DNA of 64,000 nucleotides from Flavisolibacter longurius (lineage in GTDB: Bacteria; Bacteroidota; Bacteroidia; Chitinophagales; Chitinophagaceae). The position numbers were made by a program, and so were the translations under genes. Position 1 is the stretch's first letter, and every line of letters begins with the position of its first letter. Where the stretch lies: contig JACJGO010000018.1 of assembly GCA_014163555.1 (NCBI GenBank), forward strand, positions 1 to 64,000. Direction: 5' to 3'. The notes beneath the pieces are model-generated. The model made no database searches. It was not told the DNA's origin and saw nothing but the letters and a program-made list of their open reading frames with translations. Below, piece by piece: positions 16,835 through 27,471 of this stretch.

Positions 16835-19393
16835 ATGCAGCACTCTTCTCTTTACAGCGGCACCGACGATGGCTTTGTGCATGTACGCGGTGCCCGTGAG
16901 CACAACCTCAAGAATGTAAGCTTGGAAATCCCACGGGATGCGCTGGTGGTGTTTACCGGCGTTTCCGGTTCGGGCAAGTCATCCCTGGCTTTTGGCACCT
17001 TGTATGCCGAAGCGCAGCGGCGCTACTTGGAGTCAGTTTCGCCGTATGCCCGGCGGTTGTTTCACCAGATGCCCGTTCCGGTAGTGGACAGCATTGATGG
17101 CCTGCCGCCGGCGGTGGCCCTACAGCAGCAGCGGGGTGGTACCTCCACCCGGTCGTCGGTGGGATCGGTAACCACGCTTTCCAATCTCCTGCGCATGCTC
17201 TATTCCCGTGCCGGTGACTATCCTAAAGGGCAGGGCATAATTTACGCTGAAGCGTTTTCGCCCAACACACCCGAAGGCGCCTGCCCGCAATGCCACGGCA
17301 TGGGCCGCATTTACGAGGCAACGGAAGCATCGATGGTGCCTGATCCGGCCCTGACGATAAGGGAACGGGCCATTGCTGCCTGGCCCACGGCCTGGGGCGG
17401 ACAAAACCTTCGCGACATTCTCATTACGTTAGGCTATGACGTGGATGTTCCCTGGAAAAAGCTGCCGAAAAAGGATCGTGACTGGATCCTCTTTACTGAC
17501 GAACAACCCCAGGTGCCGGTTTATCCCGGCTTTACCCATGAAGAAGTAAAACGGGCCATCCGGCAAAAAATGGAACCCGGTTATATGGGTACCTTCAGCT
17601 CGGCAAAACGCAACCTGTTTTATACGTTCAGCAATACGCAGAGTGCCATGATGAAAAAGCGGGTGCAGCAATACATGGTCAGCAGCGAATGTCCTACGTG
17701 TAAGGGTAAACGTTTGCGGCCGGAATCGCTGTCAATAACGTTTGCCGGGTTGGATATCGCCGATATGTCGCGGCAACCCCTGAAAAAACTGCATAGCATT
17801 TTTATACCGTATGCCGAAGGCACCGCAGCGGGTCTTGCCAAACATACCAAAGAACACCACGAAGAAAAAAGCATCGTAGCGCAACGGATTGCCGAAGACC
17901 TGGTAGCGCGGTTGGCTGTGCTGCTGGATCTCGGCCTGGGATATCTTACACTGGAGAGAAGTACGCCCACCCTTTCTCCCGGCGAGTTGCAGCGCCTCCG
18001 CCTGGCCACACAGGTGCGGAGTAATTTGTTTGGTGTGGTCTATGTGCTGGATGAGCCTTCGGCCGGCTTGCATCCTGCTGACACAGAAGCTTTGCTGCGG
18101 GCACTCGACAGGTTGAAGGCTTCCGGCAATTCGCTGTTTGTAGTCGAACACGAACTGGATGTGATCCGGCATGCCGACTGGGTGGTGGATGTAGGACCTG
18201 CCGCCGGCGAAAAAGGCGGCGAGATCTTATACAGCGGCCCACTGGAAGGCTTAGGAAATGCAAAGGGCTCAAAAACCGCTAAACATCTGTTTGGCAGAAA
18301 CGGCCAACTCCAAGCCCCAAACGCCAAACCCCAAACCCGCCATCCTTCCGGCTGGCTCACCCTTTCCGGTGTTACCCGCAACAACCTGCACAACCTCGAT
18401 GCTGCTTTCCCGCTGGGGATCATGACATCCGTAACCGGCATTTCCGGTTCCGGTAAGTCAAGCCTGGTAAGCCAGGTATTGGTGGAACTGGTGGCCGACT
18501 ACCTGGGCCACGACCTGCCCACAGAGGAAGAAGAGGCGCCAGACATATTGCCAGCAGAAACGGTGCAAACACTGGGCGGAAAGATCACCGGCGGCGCCGA
18601 AACCATCCGGCGGTTGGTACGGGTCGATCAGAAACCGATTGGTCGCACACCCCGCTCCAACCTGGCTACATACACAGGGTTGTTTGATGCCGTACGCAAA
18701 CTTTTTGCGTCAACCAAACTGGCACGCAGCCGTAAATACGATGCGGGGCGGTTTTCTTTTAATGTGGGAAAAGGCCGCTGTGAAAACTGCGAAGGCGAAG
18801 GTTTTGTGATGGTGGAGCTCCTGTTCTTGCCCAGCGTGTATGCACCCTGCCCGGTATGCGGTGGAACCCGCTACAACGCCAAAACCTTGGAAGTTACCTA
18901 CAACGAAAAAAACATTGCTGACGTGTTGCGTATGACAGTGGATGAAGCCCTCCAGTTTTTTGAAGAAGATGCGATGGTCAGCCGGTCGCTGCAAATGCTG
19001 CACGAAGTGGGATTGGGTTACCTGCGGTTGGGCCAACCGGCAACGGAGCTTTCCGGTGGTGAAGCACAACGGATTAAACTGGCAACAGAACTCCAACGCC
19101 TTGGCAAGGGCAATACACTTTACATTCTGGACGAACCGACAACAGGGCTGCATCCTGCCGACGTGGAAAAACTGGTGGTGCAATTAACCCGCCTGGTTGA
19201 TGCCGGCAACACCGTGATTTTGGTGGAGCATGACATGGAGGTAATTGCGCAAAGCGACTGGGTGATCGATATCGGTCCCGGTGCTGGCGATGAAGGCGGC
19301 CGGATTGTGGCGCAGGGTACACCGCAGGATGTGGTGAAGGTGAAGGGGAGTAAAACGGCGTTGTATTTGAAACGGCGACTGGAAGGTGCGTAA
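16835..19393 (+). CDS. UvrA2-type excinuclease ABC subunit A
   Basis: Encodes 852 residues with two ABC modules. Walker A sites are GVSGSGKSS (42-50) and GISGSGKSS (about 534). Two zinc modules with CPQC/CPTC and CENC/CPVC pairs are visible, and both Walker B regions read LDEP(S/T)xGLHPAD. The first signature is LSPGE instead of LSGGE. Canonical UvrA is about 940 residues; the shorter size fits the class II UvrA group, which lacks most of the UvrB-binding part and is tied to DNA-damage or drug tolerance rather than core excision repair. Confidence 0.9.
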   Translation: MQHSSLYSGTDDGFVHVRGAREHNLKNVSLEIPRDALVVFTGVSGSGKSSLAFGTLYAEAQRRYLESVSPYARRLFHQMPVPVVDSIDGLPPAVALQQQRGGTSTRSSVGSVTTLSNLLRMLYSRAGDYPKGQGIIYAEAFSPNTPEGACPQCHGMGRIYEATEASMVPDPALTIRERAIAAWPTAWGGQNLRDILITLGYDVDVPWKKLPKKDRDWILFTDEQPQVPVYPGFTHEEVKRAIRQKMEPGYMGTFSSAKRNLFYTFSNTQSAMMKKRVQQYMVSSECPTCKGKRLRPESLSITFAGLDIADMSRQPLKKLHSIFIPYAEGTAAGLAKHTKEHHEEKSIVAQRIAEDLVARLAVLLDLGLGYLTLERSTPTLSPGELQRLRLATQVRSNLFGVVYVLDEPSAGLHPADTEALLRALDRLKASGNSLFVVEHELDVIRHADWVVDVGPAAGEKGGEILYSGPLEGLGNAKGSKTAKHLFGRNGQLQAPNAKPQTRHPSGWLTLSGVTRNNLHNLDAAFPLGIMTSVTGISGSGKSSLVSQVLVELVADYLGHDLPTEEEEAPDILPAETVQTLGGKITGGAETIRRLVRVDQKPIGRTPRSNLATYTGLFDAVRKLFASTKLARSRKYDAGRFSFNVGKGRCENCEGEGFVMVELLFLPSVYAPCPVCGGTRYNAKTLEVTYNEKNIADVLRMTVDEALQFFEEDAMVSRSLQMLHEVGLGYLRLGQPATELSGGEAQRIKLATELQRLGKGNTLYILDEPTTGLHPADVEKLVVQLTRLVDAGNTVILVEHDMEVIAQSDWVIDIGPGAGDEGGRIVAQGTPQDVVKVKGSKTALYLKRRLEGA

Positions 19394-19627
19394 GGGTAGG
19401 AATTGTTTTTCCTTTCAAGAGATGAAAGACTGTTTGAAATTGGATTGTGTAGTAATAAGGAATTTTAAAAGATCGATACTTTTTTCTTCTATCTGCAAGT
19501 GGCGTGCATCACATCATGTTGTTTGTAGTAAAAGGACAGTGGTTCTTTAACGGTTTGGCTACAATATCCAAGACGGAAACAGCCGGGCCCGATTTTTTCT
19601 TCCCACCGGGTTGATCAAAAAAACTAT
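19394..19627. other. 234-bp gene-free spacer
   Basis: Between uvrA2 and the amylase gene. I see no gene, repeat or clear terminator; promoter elements for the amylase are expected in its AT-rich middle (about 19440-19500). Confidence 0.4.
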
Positions 19628-21121
19628 ATGCAGAACGGCACAATGATTCAATATTTCCACTGGTATATACCGGCGGATGGAAAGTTTTGGAAACAGGTAA
19701 AGGAGGAAGCGCCAAGGCTGGCGGCGCTGGGCATCAATGCCGTTTGGCTGCCTCCGGCCTGCAAGGCAGCCGCCGGCAGTCATAGTGTGGGATACGATGT
19801 ATATGATCTGTACGATTTGGGCGAGTTTGACCAGAAAGGCACCGTGCCTACCAAGTATGGCACAAAGGAAGAATTTATCGCTGCCGTGAGGGCTGTAAAG
19901 CAGGCAGGCATGCAGGCGATTGTGGACATTGTGGTCAACCACCTGGGCGGTGGCGATGAAACCGAAACCGTGATGGCAGTGGAAGTGCACCCAGAAGACC
20001 GCAATGCTCCCGTATCCGAACCCGTTGAAATTGAGGCCTACACGTTGTTTAAATACAATGGCCGTGGCGGCAAATATTCTGATTTTATATGGACGCACCA
20101 ATGCTTCAGCGGCGTCGATTACGACCACCGTACCGGCAGCACGGCTATTTACAACATCCTGCAGGAATGGGGCGATGACTGGGAAGAAATGGTGGACGAT
20201 GAAAAAGGCAATTACGATTACCTCATGTTTAACGATGTGGAGTTTCGCAATCCGGCCGTTCGGGAAGAACTGCTCCGTTGGGGAAAATGGTACCACGATA
20301 CCGTAGGCTTCGACGGCGTACGACTCGATGCCGTCAAACACATCTCCCCCAAATTTTACAACGAGTGGCTGGTGAAGTTGCGGGAGGTCACGGGCAAAGA
20401 ATTGTTTGCCGTTGGCGAATACTGGGCGCCGGGACAGTTACACCTGCTATTGCGCTACCTTGAAGCAACAGAAGGACACATGAGCCTTTTTGATTCGGCC
20501 CTGCACCACAACCTTCACAATGCTTCGCAGGCCGGCAACACCTTCGACCTGCGCATTATCCTGGACGAGTCACTGGTGAAAGCTGTGCCGGAAAAGGCCG
20601 TCACCGTGGTGGAGAACCACGACACGCAACCCCTGCAGGCCCTGGAAGCACCGGTGGAGCAATGGTTTAAACCACACGCCTATGCACTCATCCTGCTGCG
20701 TCAGGAAGGATATCCCTGTATATTTTACCCCGACCTTTATGGTACATCGTACACCGACAAAGGAAAAGACGGCAACGATTACGAGATCTTCCTGAACAAG
20801 GTTGAAGAGCTGGAACCCTTGTTGCAGGCCAGGCGCAACCATGCTTACGGCCCGCAGCGTGATTATTTTGATGATCCTAACTGCATTGGCTGGACAAGGG
20901 AAGGTGATGAAGAGCACAGCGGTTGTGCTGTGATCCTGACTAATGCCGATGCCGACAAAAAACGAATGGAGGTCGGTCAACGTTACAACGGCCAATCCTT
21001 TGTTGACCTGTTGGGTAAGTGCACCGATGAAGTGGTGATTGATGAAAATGGCTGGGGCGAATTTTTGGTATCACCGGGCAGCGTAAGTGTTTGGGTGGAA
21101 AAAGAACCGCATAAGATGTGA
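19628..21121 (+). CDS. Cytoplasmic alpha-amylase, GH13 (subfamily 5-like)
   Basis: Encodes 497 residues, normal for this subfamily. The (beta/alpha)8 barrel carries GH13 regions: VDIVVNH, GVRLDAVKH (nucleophile Asp near 233), AVGEYW (acid/base Glu near 263) and VENHDTQ (third Asp near 329). There is no signal peptide, so it should hydrolyse alpha-1,4-glucans inside the cell, such as storage glycogen or imported maltodextrins. No transporter or SusC/D genes are adjacent. Confidence 0.92.
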   Translation: MQNGTMIQYFHWYIPADGKFWKQVKEEAPRLAALGINAVWLPPACKAAAGSHSVGYDVYDLYDLGEFDQKGTVPTKYGTKEEFIAAVRAVKQAGMQAIVDIVVNHLGGGDETETVMAVEVHPEDRNAPVSEPVEIEAYTLFKYNGRGGKYSDFIWTHQCFSGVDYDHRTGSTAIYNILQEWGDDWEEMVDDEKGNYDYLMFNDVEFRNPAVREELLRWGKWYHDTVGFDGVRLDAVKHISPKFYNEWLVKLREVTGKELFAVGEYWAPGQLHLLLRYLEATEGHMSLFDSALHHNLHNASQAGNTFDLRIILDESLVKAVPEKAVTVVENHDTQPLQALEAPVEQWFKPHAYALILLRQEGYPCIFYPDLYGTSYTDKGKDGNDYEIFLNKVEELEPLLQARRNHAYGPQRDYFDDPNCIGWTREGDEEHSGCAVILTNADADKKRMEVGQRYNGQSFVDLLGKCTDEVVIDENGWGEFLVSPGSVSVWVEKEPHKM

Positions 21122-21233
21122 GGAAAGTTTTTATCGCCCTGCTGCAACAGAATTGGAACCATACGCTAATACTACTTAGCGGACACTAAAGGATCAGCCG
21201 TCAAAATGTGTATACTTGTAACAAAGAAAAACG

Positions 21234-21644
21234 ATGCAGCAAGATTTTAGCACTACACCACCGCAACGACACGGAACGTTTTTTCGCATAGGCTGTATCG
21301 CCTCTCTGGTGTTGCTGCTGGGGCTGGGTTTGTTTGTCTGGTGGCGGTACTATTATACGTACAGCGACGGCAACCGCTTTGGTCTTTTACAGAAATTCTC
21401 CCGCCGCGGCAACCTGTTCAAAACCTATGAAGGGGAGATGATCCTGAGCAGCGTAAAAGGAAATCAAAATGTAACCCTGGCTTCGGAGAAGTTTTATTTT
21501 TCCGTCACCAATGAATCGGTGGCGCAAAAAATGGCCGGCATGCAGGGTGAAAACGTAACGGTACATTACGAACAGAAGAACAGTTCCGCTTTCTGGCGGG
21601 GCGACAGTGAGTATATCGTTGACAGTGTGTGGGTGGAACAATAA
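21234..21644 (+). CDS. Membrane-anchored hypothetical protein (136 aa)
   Basis: Encodes 136 residues. One membrane helix (about 18-38, CIASLVLLLGLGLFVWW) is followed by a soluble domain of about 95 residues that begins GLLQKFSRRGNLFKTYEGEM and ends SEYIVDSVWVEQ. The soluble part looks like a small beta-barrel. I recall similar small proteins in other Bacteroidota but no assigned function. Confidence 0.6.
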   Translation: MQQDFSTTPPQRHGTFFRIGCIASLVLLLGLGLFVWWRYYYTYSDGNRFGLLQKFSRRGNLFKTYEGEMILSSVKGNQNVTLASEKFYFSVTNESVAQKMAGMQGENVTVHYEQKNSSAFWRGDSEYIVDSVWVEQ

Positions 21645-21761
21645 ATAGTAACCATCTACACACAGTATTACACTGAGGTGCCTGGAAAATGCTGTTGAAA
21701 GTGAAAAACCACGAATGGGATTTTTGCCTTATGGATGCTTATCACGTCAAATGCATTTACG

Positions 21762-22268
21762 ATGACACATACGCAAAAAACAAAGTGCCGCAAACTGGCA
21801 GTCCTTATTCTCGCCGTAGTGGTTTCAGCGAGTTCATTTTCCCAGTTAAAAGAAGTAGGTCCCGCCCCCGACTGGCAAACCGTTGGCGAGGTGAAATGGC
21901 TAAAAACAACAAAGGCCCGGCTGCAATACACGGTGCAGCGGACCGACACCACTTATTGGCTCTACCTGAAAGATGAAAAAGTTCTCCGGAATAACAGGGA
22001 CATGCCTGTGGTCAACTATTTCAGCATCCGGTTCCGGGATGAAGGGGCTGCGTTGCAGGCGCTGGAGACTTTGCTCTTTTCGTTTTTTGATGGCGAAGGC
22101 GCAAACGATAAAGCCTACGAAAAAACCTTTTGGCTGGGCAATACCATGGTGATGGTGCAGCACTCGCCAAAGATCATCGGCAAGGCCGTGATGCTGACCA
22201 CAAAAGAAGGCTCCGTTATCCTCACTAAAAATGAATTGAAAAAACTGTTTGGACGGAAGGAGTCGTAA
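21762..22268 (+). CDS. Exported hypothetical protein (168 aa)
   Basis: From the ATG at 21762 the product starts with a basic stretch and a hydrophobic signal sequence ending near SFSQ (about residue 27). The mature part is about 140 residues of mixed alpha/beta with VNYFSIRFRDEGAALQALETLLFSFF in the middle. No family is recognised. It ends 72 bp from the convergent MFS gene. Confidence 0.55.
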   Translation: MTHTQKTKCRKLAVLILAVVVSASSFSQLKEVGPAPDWQTVGEVKWLKTTKARLQYTVQRTDTTYWLYLKDEKVLRNNRDMPVVNYFSIRFRDEGAALQALETLLFSFFDGEGANDKAYEKTFWLGNTMVMVQHSPKIIGKAVMLTTKEGSVILTKNELKKLFGRKES

Positions 22269-22339
22269 CGATCCATCTTTTCGCATGCCAGCAAAACGGC
22301 TTTTTGTATTGCTGATGCAGCCAATAAAAAGAAACCGGT

Positions 22340-23668
22340 TCACCTTTCTGCGTTTTGCCATTTGTACAACCGGTAGCGGGCTATGATCCGTCTTCGCTTC
22401 AGAAAAATAAACAGCCCGGTTAGAAAGACGATAGCGGCATTGATCCGGAAGGCGCCTTCAACACCCAGGTGTTCTGTAAGATACCCGATCCAGAAATTGC
22501 CAATGGGTGCCATGCCCAAAAACATCAGGATATACATGCTCATCACCCGGCCGCGAAACTCCTGCTTAACCATTCCCTGTACCAGCGTATTGCTCATGGA
22601 AGATTGGGAAAGCAATCCAAGGCCGATAAAAAACAGGAGCACCAGCGCCAGGATAAAATGGGGGATAAAACTGAACAGCAGGAGGCTGCATGCAAATAGG
22701 GTATTGCCGCCAAGAATAAAGATCAGCGGCGATACCTTGCCACCTCTGGAGCCCACCAGGTAGGTAGCCAGCAAAGCACCCAAACCAGTAGCGGAGTAGA
22801 GATAGCCCAGTCCTTTGGCATCCAGCCCATAGGATTCCCTGGCAATAACAGGCATAATGGTAGTGTACGACCAGCCGAAAATAGATATGGCGCCAACAAA
22901 CAGCAGTACTACGCGGATTACCGGATGAGAGAAGGAGTACCTAATTCCTTCGCGAATGGCTGCCAGCGCATGCAAAGCCCTGGCGGCGGGTTGTTCGCTG
23001 ATTCGTACAAACCATAGCGCCACCAGCACGGCAATGTAGCTGAGTCCATTGGCAATAAAAGCGCCGCCAATGCCTACCCAGGCAATCAGAAGACCGGCCA
23101 GTCCCGGGCCAATAACCCGGGCTGCATTAAAAATGCCGGAGTTCAGGGCAATAGCAGAAGGCAAATGCGCTTTTTGCACCAGTTCAGGCACCAGCGATTG
23201 CCGGGCCGGCGCATCAACGGCGTTCACGGTTCCCATTAAAAAAGCGATGGTTCCAATGACGGGAACAGTGGCCTCGCCGGCGTTGGTGATTACACCCAGT
23301 GTCAGCGCCAGCACCATGCTGGCGCTTTGTGTGAAGTACAGGATTTTCTTTTTGGAAAAACGGTCCACCACCACGCCGCCAAAAAGCGAAAACAGAAGAG
23401 AAGGCGCCGTGGCTAATGCGGCTACCAGTCCAATAAGAAAAGGCGAAGAGGTCAATTGCAACACCAGCCAGCCCTGCGCCACTATCTGCAGCCAGGTGCC
23501 AATGAGTGAAAAAAACTGGCCGAAAAAATAGATACGGTAATTGCGGTTTTGCAGGGCCGGAAAGGCTTTAAACCGACGGGTCCAGATCGTGTTCTCGCCA
23601 ACTGCTATCTCGGGACTCTCGTTGATCAGGTATTGTTCTTCAGCCTTGTGGGGAAATGGTTTTTCCAT
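22340..23668 (-). CDS. MFS exporter (EntS-like)
   Basis: Encodes 442 residues from the ATG at 23668 (MEKPFPHK). Twelve membrane helices; the loop 2-3 signature reads GGVVVDRFSKKKIL, and VNAVDAPARQSLVPELV is characteristic of the EntS/enterobactin-exporter-like branch. Such proteins expel siderophores or drugs using the proton gradient. No siderophore synthesis genes lie nearby, so the substrate is open. Confidence 0.87.
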   Translation of the reverse strand: MEKPFPHKAEEQYLINESPEIAVGENTIWTRRFKAFPALQNRNYRIYFFGQFFSLIGTWLQIVAQGWLVLQLTSSPFLIGLVAALATAPSLLFSLFGGVVVDRFSKKKILYFTQSASMVLALTLGVITNAGEATVPVIGTIAFLMGTVNAVDAPARQSLVPELVQKAHLPSAIALNSGIFNAARVIGPGLAGLLIAWVGIGGAFIANGLSYIAVLVALWFVRISEQPAARALHALAAIREGIRYSFSHPVIRVVLLFVGAISIFGWSYTTIMPVIARESYGLDAKGLGYLYSATGLGALLATYLVGSRGGKVSPLIFILGGNTLFACSLLLFSFIPHFILALVLLFFIGLGLLSQSSMSNTLVQGMVKQEFRGRVMSMYILMFLGMAPIGNFWIGYLTEHLGVEGAFRINAAIVFLTGLFIFLKRRRIIARYRLYKWQNAER

Positions 23669-23774
23669 GCAGGCTGGAAACAAGCAAGTTTTGCGCCGCA
23701 GCAAATGGCCGGAAGAATTGTAATCGTAATGGTTGCTATTTCATTTTTCCTATCTTTCTTTAAACAATTCATCC

Positions 23775-24092
23775 ATGTTACTCACCACAACCAACATCAT
23801 CGAAGGAAAGCCCGTGCAGAAATACCTCGGCATTGTTACAGCCGAAGCCATCATTGGCGCCAATATTGTCAAAGACATTTTTGCCGGCATCCGCGATATC
23901 GTGGGCGGCCGCAGCGGCACATACGAACGAGTGATTGAAGAGGCCCGAGCCAATGCTATGCGGGAACTGGAACACAAAGCCCAGTACCTCGGCGCCAATG
24001 CCGTTATCGGTATCGATCTTGATTTTGAAACCATCGGCGCCAACGGCAGCATGTTGATGGTGGTAGCCACCGGCACGGCGGTAAAAATCTAA
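23775..24092 (+). CDS. YbjQ-family (UPF0145) protein
   Basis: Encodes 105 residues from the ATG at 23775. The opening [21 protein letters not shown] and the block [29 protein letters not shown] are the conserved halves of the family, which forms pentameric beta-rich rings and has been called a heavy-metal-binding domain by structural similarity only. Cytoplasmic; function unproven. A TATCTTTC box lies 28 bp upstream. Confidence 0.88.
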   Translation: MLLTTTNIIEGKPVQKYLGIVTAEAIIGANIVKDIFAGIRDIVGGRSGTYERVIEEARANAMRELEHKAQYLGANAVIGIDLDFETIGANGSMLMVVATGTAVKI

Positions 24093-24151
24093 GCGTTGCC
24101 GGCTCGGTACAAAACCATCCGGAAGTAGCCGGATGCATACCAATCTGCGGT

Positions 24152-24159
24152 TATCTTTG
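24152..24159 (+). promoter_or_regulatory. Bacteroidota -7 box TATCTTTG
   Basis: An exact TAnnTTTG match that ends three bases before the ATG of the inositol-phosphatase-family gene. Initiation about seven bases downstream of the box centre would put the mRNA start at or next to the start codon. A clear -33 element is not visible. Confidence 0.55.
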
Positions 24160-24162
24160 CGC

Positions 24163-24948
24163 ATGTTTAAAAACACCCTTTTAAAAGCACTGGAAGCGGC
24201 CGGAACCCGTATTCGCAGTTTCGATGAATCGGACTTCCAGATCTCCAACAAAGAAGGAATCAACAACCTCGTAACCGAAGTGGATCATGCAGCCGAAGAA
24301 GTTATCATTGCCACCATCAAAGAAAGTTTTCCCGGGCACCAGATTCTGAGCGAAGAGTGCGGCGAACTGGTGCAGGATTCATTATACAAATGGATCATCG
24401 ATCCCATTGACGGCACGGTAAACTTTGCACACCGCATTCCTATTTGTTGTGTATCGATTGGCCTGGAGCATGAAGGCAAGATGATCCTGGGTGGCATTTT
24501 TAATCCGTTCATGAATGAACTGTTCATTGCCGAACGCGGCGAAGGCGCCACGCTGAATGGCAAATCCATAACCGTCAGTAAAAAATCATCTGTGGCCAGT
24601 GCCTGCCTGGTTACCGGTTTCCCCTATACGTATCTCGATGAACCCAATGGTCCGCTGGAAGTGTTCGACCGTTTTATCCGGCTCGGTATTCCGGTGCGGC
24701 GCCTGGGTTCTGCCGCCATTGATTTAGCCTGGGTGGCCTGTGGTCGATTTGACGGATTTTTTGAACACAAGCTGCAGGTCTGGGACAGCGCCGCAGGCTT
24801 TTTGCTGGTAGAAGAAGCCGGTGGAAAAGTAACACAGATGAGCGGCGATCCCTACTCGCCGTACAAGCCCGGCATTATTGCCACCAACGGCATCATCCAC
24901 AACGAACTGATTGAATGGGTGAAAGGAAATATTCCGCAACAATCCTAA
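24163..24948 (+). CDS. Inositol monophosphatase family protein
   Basis: Encodes 261 residues from the ATG at 24163. Metal-binding motifs: the ILSEECGE segment (Glu64/65), WIIDPIDGTVNF (Asp80, Asp83) and VWDSAAGFLL near 210. This is the lithium-sensitive Mg2+-dependent phosphatase fold of SuhB and related enzymes. It most likely removes phosphate from inositol-1-phosphate or a similar sugar phosphate in the cytoplasm. It is 9 bp upstream of thiL and is probably transcribed with it. Confidence 0.88.
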   Translation: MFKNTLLKALEAAGTRIRSFDESDFQISNKEGINNLVTEVDHAAEEVIIATIKESFPGHQILSEECGELVQDSLYKWIIDPIDGTVNFAHRIPICCVSIGLEHEGKMILGGIFNPFMNELFIAERGEGATLNGKSITVSKKSSVASACLVTGFPYTYLDEPNGPLEVFDRFIRLGIPVRRLGSAAIDLAWVACGRFDGFFEHKLQVWDSAAGFLLVEEAGGKVTQMSGDPYSPYKPGIIATNGIIHNELIEWVKGNIPQQS

Positions 24949-24957
24949 TTTCAAGTT

Positions 24958-25992
24958 ATGAGCGAGCGAACGGAAGTGTCTTCCCTGGGGGAATTCGGAC
25001 TGATTGAACATCTTACCAAAAATGTAGAGATTCACAACGCCTCCTCTATCCTTGGCGTTGGTGATGATGCCGCCGTAATTGATCATTTCGGCAAACAAAC
25101 GGTTGTTACCAACGACCTGCTGATTGAAGGGGTGCATTTTGACCTGATGTACACACCAATCAAACACCTCGGTTATAAAACGGTAGCCGTCAACGTTAGT
25201 GACCTTTGCGCCATGAACGCCACACCAACGCAGATCGTGATTGGTATTGGCTTTAGCAACCGCTTTAGTGTGGAAGCGCTGGACGAATTTTACGAAGGTG
25301 TTTACGCGGCTTGCAGCCAGTACAAAGTAGACCTGCTGGGCGGCGATACCTCTACCTCGCAAAAAGGATTTATCATTTCCTGTACCGCTATTGGCGAAGT
25401 AGCACCGGATCAATACGTCACCCGGAAAGGCGCTGCCAAAGGTGAACTGCTTTGCGTAAGCGGCGACCTGGGTGCTGCGTATTTGGGATTGCTGTTGCTG
25501 GAAAGAGAAAAGAAAATCTTCTTGGAAAATCCGCAAATACAACCCGACCTCGAAGGTGAAAAGCATATTGTGGGCCGCCTGCTGAAACCTGAAGCAAGGG
25601 TGGATGTCATTGAATATTTCGCCAGCAGCGGTGTAAAGCCTACAGCCATGATTGATGTAAGTGATGGACTGAGTTCCGAGATCCTGCACATCTGCAAACA
25701 AAGCAACGTGGGTTGTGTGCTGTACGAAGAAAAGCTGCCCATTGCTGATGAAACAAAACTGGCGGCGTTCAAGTTCAATCTCGATCCTACCGCCTGTGCC
25801 CTCAGCGGCGGCGAAGATTACGAACTGCTGTTTACGGTGAAACAGGATGATTACGAGAAAATTTCTTCCAATGCCGACATCAGCGTGGTTGGTTATCTTA
25901 CCGATAGCGAAGCCGGTGCCCACATCATTACCAAAGGTGGAAGTAAACACCCCATTACGGCGCAGGGTTGGAATGCCTTTAAAGGAGTGTAG
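24958..25992 (+). CDS. thiL: Thiamine-monophosphate kinase
   Basis: Encodes 344 residues. It shows the ThiL pattern: GVGDDAAVI near 33-41 for Mg-nucleotide binding, NVSDLCAMNATPTQ, LLGGDTS, MIDVSDGLSSEI and the SGGEDYELLFTV block near the end. The enzyme phosphorylates thiamine monophosphate to the active diphosphate in the cytoplasm. It lies 9 bp after the inositol phosphatase gene and abuts the S41 peptidase gene, so the three probably form one operon. Confidence 0.93.
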   Translation: MSERTEVSSLGEFGLIEHLTKNVEIHNASSILGVGDDAAVIDHFGKQTVVTNDLLIEGVHFDLMYTPIKHLGYKTVAVNVSDLCAMNATPTQIVIGIGFSNRFSVEALDEFYEGVYAACSQYKVDLLGGDTSTSQKGFIISCTAIGEVAPDQYVTRKGAAKGELLCVSGDLGAAYLGLLLLEREKKIFLENPQIQPDLEGEKHIVGRLLKPEARVDVIEYFASSGVKPTAMIDVSDGLSSEILHICKQSNVGCVLYEEKLPIADETKLAAFKFNLDPTACALSGGEDYELLFTVKQDDYEKISSNADISVVGYLTDSEAGAHIITKGGSKHPITAQGWNAFKGV

Positions 25993-27471
25993 ATGCAAGT
26001 GAAGGAATGTTTGCTGCTGGTTTGTGTTGGACTGCTGTTGGGAAGTTGTTCGGTGAGCCGCTATCAGCCCTCCAAAAAATTCTCGCCCCAGCAACTGCAG
26101 GAAGATTATGCGGTGTTTCGCGGAAGCCTGGAAGAGTCGCATCCAAGCCTGTACTGGTACACACCCAAAGACAGCATGGATTTTTATTTTGACGTGGGAA
26201 AAAGCAAACTCAAAGATTCGTTAACCGAAGGGCAGTTTCGTGCGGTGCTGTCCTACGTTATTTCGAAAGTTCGTTGCGGGCATACTACCGTCCGTCCGTC
26301 ACGGGCGGCGGCAGAAGCAACGGGCCAGAATTCTCCCTTTCCGCTATACATCAAAACCTGGCCCGACACAGTGGTTGTTATGGCCAATGTAAACCGGAAA
26401 GATTCCACCATTCACCGTGGGGTTATCCTGCAAAAGCTTGACAACCGGCCAATGAAGACGGTGCTCGATTCCTTGTTTTCATTCATCACCACCGACGGCT
26501 ACAATCAAACGCACAAGTACCAAACGCTCAGCAACGGCAATGCGTTTCGCAACCTGTATGCATCGGCATTTGGACTAAAAGCAAGAACACCGGTAGAATA
26601 CATCGATACACTGGGCCAGTTGCGTACGGCCAACCTGGGCCTGTACAGTGTACGGGCTGATAGTACCCGCCGTGCCCGCACCGAAGAAAAAAGTGGTCCA
26701 TCACGCCGTGAACGAAAGCAGCTCGAACGCGAAGCCATGCGCAGCCTGCGGTTTGATTCGGCACACCAACTGGCCATATTGGAAGTAAACACGTTTACCA
26801 AAGGATACAACCTGCGGAAGTTTTTCCGGCAGTCGTTCAAAGAGCTTGAGAAAAGGGGCGTTCCCAACCTGGTGGTGGATATGCGGGTCAACGGCGGCGG
26901 CAGTGTGGTGCTCTCCAACCTGCTGACAAAATACATCATCGACCAGCCCTTTCGCATTGCTGATACTTTGTACGCAGTGCGTCGCGGAAGCGATTATGGC
27001 AAATACCGCAGCGGCCGTTTTTTCAACTGGCTTTTTCTGCAGTTTCTGACCAAAAAAAGAGGGGATGGTAAATACCATTTCTGGCTTTTTGAGAACAAAA
27101 AATTCAAGCCGAAAAAGAAGCACAATTACAACGGCACCACCTATATTTTGACCGGCGGTAATACGTTTTCAGCGGCTACACTTTTTACCAAATCACTCCA
27201 GGTGCAGGATGATGTGGTGGTGGTAGGCGAAGAAACTGGTGGTGGGGCCTATGGCAATAGCGCCTGGCTTATTCCGGATGTTACGCTGCCAAATACAAAA
27301 GTGCGGTACCGCCTGCCGCTCTTCCGCCTGATTATTGACAAAGACGCCGAAAAAGGCCGCGGTGTGGTACCCGATGTCCCCGCCCTTCCCAGCGTGGATG
27401 CCCTGCGAAATGGTGAAGATTACAAAATGGAAAAAGTAAAGACGCTGATCCGCGAAAAATCACTTAAGTGA
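25993..27471 (+). CDS. S41-family peptidase, lipoprotein
   Basis: Encodes 492 residues. The ATG directly follows the thiL stop. A signal sequence ends in lipobox LLGSC near residue 17. The C-terminal half is an S41 (Tsp/tricorn core) domain: VDMRVNGGGSVVLSNLLTKY and the catalytic serine segment TGGNTFSAATLF (Ser near 391) followed by VVVGEETGGGAYGN. No PDZ domain is evident. It is expected to cut unfolded or C-terminally tagged proteins in the periplasm. The 3' end overlaps the convergent nitrilase-type gene by 8 bp. Confidence 0.85.
   Translation: MQVKECLLLVCVGLLLGSCSVSRYQPSKKFSPQQLQEDYAVFRGSLEESHPSLYWYTPKDSMDFYFDVGKSKLKDSLTEGQFRAVLSYVISKVRCGHTTVRPSRAAAEATGQNSPFPLYIKTWPDTVVVMANVNRKDSTIHRGVILQKLDNRPMKTVLDSLFSFITTDGYNQTHKYQTLSNGNAFRNLYASAFGLKARTPVEYIDTLGQLRTANLGLYSVRADSTRRARTEEKSGPSRRERKQLEREAMRSLRFDSAHQLAILEVNTFTKGYNLRKFFRQSFKELEKRGVPNLVVDMRVNGGGSVVLSNLLTKYIIDQPFRIADTLYAVRRGSDYGKYRSGRFFNWLFLQFLTKKRGDGKYHFWLFENKKFKPKKKHNYNGTTYILTGGNTFSAATLFTKSLQVQDDVVVVGEETGGGAYGNSAWLIPDVTLPNTKVRYRLPLFRLIIDKDAEKGRGVVPDVPALPSVDALRNGEDYKMEKVKTLIREKSLK

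Noticed and set aside
24724-26142. 472-residue open frame on the minus strand opposite the inositol phosphatase and thiL genes
   Set aside because: No domain; it mirrors two well-identified genes with normal codon use.
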